From contig CAMNJG010000061.1 of assembly GCA_946541285.1 (NCBI GenBank), forward strand, positions 1 through 7,666: a stretch of 7,666 nucleotides of DNA, in the 5' to 3' direction. The notes beneath the pieces were generated by a model that was not told where the DNA came from, searched no databases, and saw only the letters and a list, made by a program, of their open reading frames with translations. Shown here one piece after another: positions 6,219-7,666 of this stretch. This DNA is from an uncultured Clostridia bacterium (lineage in GTDB: Bacteria > Bacillota > Clostridia > Peptostreptococcales > Anaerovoracaceae). Both the position numbers and the translations under genes were made by a program. Position 1 is the stretch's first letter. Every line of letters starts with the position of its first letter.

Positions 6219-7646
6219 CTACCGATTTGTCATTTTATCGAAATTCATAATGACCTGCGCGACTTCGGCTCTCGTTGATGTTCTCTGAGGAGCCAGGCTT
6301 CCGTCACCCATGCCATTAATCATGCCTTTGTCTGTCGCCCAGGTCATCGGCGCTTTCGCGTAGTCCGATACCTGATCCGCGTCCGTAAACGCACGGAACT
6401 TCGTCACGTCCACAGTGGTGACATTTTCACCCCTGTACTTCGCGTAACGGTACAGGATCGCCGCCATCTGCTCGCGGGTCACCGGATCCGCCGCTCCGAA
6501 GGTTTCACTGTCGTAGCCGAGCACGATGCCGTTTTCACTGGCCCAGTCCACATATGGCGTGTACCACTGGCCATCTGCCACATCCATAAAGGAGGAACGC
6601 GCGTTTTCCGCCGCTTCCACACCGGCAGCGCGCCCCAGGACAGTGACAAACATCGCGCGGGTCATCGCACTGTCCGGTGCGAATTTTCCGCCACCAGTCC
6701 CCTGGAACAGGTTCCTGTCTGCCACATACCGGACCGCCTCCGCAAACCATGCGTCCGGTGGCACATCCGTGAAGACCGGCGTCACCGGTGCCGAAGGAGC
6801 CGGTTCTGTCGGTTCCGATGGATTCGCAGGTCCGGATGGCTGAGACGGTGTTGATGGTTCAGAAGGTTGTGCCGGATCCACTGGCTGCGACGGTGTTGAC
6901 GGCCCAGATGGTTCGGATGGTTCTGCCGGGTCCGTCGGCTGAGATGGCCCTGACGGTGAGGAAGGTGATGATGGTTCAGAGGGCTGTGCCGGATCCACTG
7001 GCTGCGACGGTGTTGACGGCCCGGATGGTTCGGACGGTTCTGCCGGGTTCGTTGGCTGAGACGGTTCCTGCTTCTTCTGTACTGCCACCACCGCGCTTCC
7101 CAGAGTACTGTCAAAAGAATCCATCCCGCTGTAGGTACTGACATTTCCCCGGCGCACCTGGATCATTGAGGATCCGTATCCGGTCGCCTGCAGTGTCAGT
7201 GTCACAAGGGTACAGCCATTGTCCCATTCTGTCCCGTCCATGGAAGGAGACAGATAGTTCAGCGTCACATCGCTCCAGCCTTCCAGGCTGCCACTCCTTT
7301 CCGTCACAGTGCTGCTGATTCCGCTCCCCGTGGTCAGGTCTTTCAGTTCCATCAGGCTGGTGTTGATCCGCAGCACGGAAGTCATGGCGTAGATCGTCAT
7401 CGGACCGCTGGCGTCTGTACGGGACAGGGACAGCGTGACCTCTACTGTTTCACCAGGTTCCACTACAGCCTGTGCCTCACCATTGACCCTGACATCAAAA
7501 GCATAACTCTGTGAGGTATCGACTGCCGCGACGGGCAGGGTTCCTCCGGTCAGCAGCATGCAGGCCAGCAACCAGACCATTGCTCCGCTCCATAACGGGG
7601 TCCGGTACCGTTTCCTGCTCCGTTTTGATTTTTTCTGAATTCTCAT
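6219..7646 (-). CDS. S-layer homology protein with cohesin-like module and Pro/Ser repeat linker
   Basis: This 475-residue secreted protein would be held non-covalently to secondary cell-wall polymer. The signal peptide has a basic start (1-16), a hydrophobic core at 21-40 and a likely cut near PVAA. Residues about 47-190 form a cohesin-like beta-sandwich (VEPGETVEVTLSLSR at 62-76, VLRINTSLMELKDL, then CTLVTLTLQATG). Residues 194-290 are a Pro/Ser/Glu linker containing a duplicated 30-residue unit. Three S-layer homology domains follow, at about 292-342 (FTDVPPDAWF ... TRAMFVTVL), 353-406 (FMDVADGQWY ... TREQMAAIL) and 420-469 (FTDADQVSDYA ... TRAEVAQVI). Only the third keeps the canonical TRAE. 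The ATG at 7646 has AGAGG seven bases upstream. It is followed after 56 bp by the membrane-anchored cohesin-like gene. S-layer homology assignment is certain; the cohesin-like call is moderately sure. Confidence 0.93.
   Translation of the reverse strand: MRIQKKSKRSRKRYRTPLWSGAMVWLLACMLLTGGTLPVAAVDTSQSYAFDVRVNGEAQAVVEPGETVEVTLSLSRTDASGPMTIYAMTSVLRINTSLMELKDLTTGSGISSTVTERSGSLEGWSDVTLNYLSPSMDGTEWDNGCTLVTLTLQATGYGSSMIQVRRGNVSTYSGMDSFDSTLGSAVVAVQKKQEPSQPTNPAEPSEPSGPSTPSQPVDPAQPSEPSSPSSPSGPSQPTDPAEPSEPSGPSTPSQPVDPAQPSEPSTPSQPSGPANPSEPTEPAPSAPVTPVFTDVPPDAWFAEAVRYVADRNLFQGTGGGKFAPDSAMTRAMFVTVLGRAAGVEAAENARSSFMDVADGQWYTPYVDWASENGIVLGYDSETFGAADPVTREQMAAILYRYAKYRGENVTTVDVTKFRAFTDADQVSDYAKAPMTWATDKGMINGMGDGSLAPQRTSTRAEVAQVIMNFDKMTNR
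6852..7058. repeat. 117-bp-period direct repeat encoding the Pro/Ser linker
   Basis: Two 90-bp copies (6852-6941 and 6969-7058) differ at about six positions by eye. Each encodes a 30-residue unit, from QPT(D/N)PAEPSEPSGP to AQPSEPS. The 27 bp between them encode SPSSPSGPS, so the period is 39 codons. The near identity, including third positions, points to recent duplication or ongoing copy-number change. Confidence 0.9.
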
Positions 7647-7666
7647 GGATTTTCCTCTTTTCTGCT

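Noticed and set aside
6782..7144. Repetitive open frames on both strands over the Pro/Ser linker
   Set aside because: They are products of the same DNA repeat read in other frames; the S-layer homology gene explains the interval.

Overview
The window looks like a chromosomal piece of a gut- or rumen-type anaerobic Clostridia member, plausibly Lachnospiraceae. The grounds are a methionine synthase split from its reactivation domain, S-layer homology and cohesin-like surface proteins, fairly GC-rich genes separated by AT-rich spacers, and strong purine-rich Shine-Dalgarno sites. The taxonomic call is inference; there is no rRNA or other marker.

Left part (1-3087, minus strand): a two-gene methionine operon. 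A 228-residue protein of the MetH activation (AdoMet-binding) family is followed after 19 bp by metH, which runs off the left edge of the window after 793 codons. Together the two genes supply the catalytic and reactivation parts that E. coli carries in one polypeptide. The MetH homocysteine domain carries an unusual low-complexity insert of roughly 45 residues, and the activation protein ends in a four-cysteine tail. The operon appears to start from an extended -10 promoter near 3309-3317 and to have a leader of about 215 nt with several hairpins.

Middle (3436-5029, plus strand): a stand-alone hisA whose sequence is clearly of the eukaryotic HIS6 type rather than the usual bacterial HisA. 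After an AT-rich spacer with its own good promoter comes a 201-residue soluble protein that I do not recognise. A strong bidirectional terminator (5062-5097) separates this block from the convergent genes on the right.

Right part (5164-7646, minus strand): a two-gene surface operon. The upstream gene encodes a secreted protein with a cohesin-like module, a repetitive Pro/Ser linker and three S-layer homology domains. The downstream gene encodes a second cohesin-like module on a long Gly/Ser/Ala-rich stalk ending in a C-terminal membrane anchor. One protein would be held by the cell-wall polymer and the other by the membrane. No dockerin partner or glycoside hydrolase lies in the window.

I found no tRNA, rRNA, CRISPR array, insertion sequence or phage gene. 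The items most worth following up are the eukaryotic-type HisA, the paired cohesin-like proteins, the cysteine tail of the activation protein, and the structured leader of the methionine operon.
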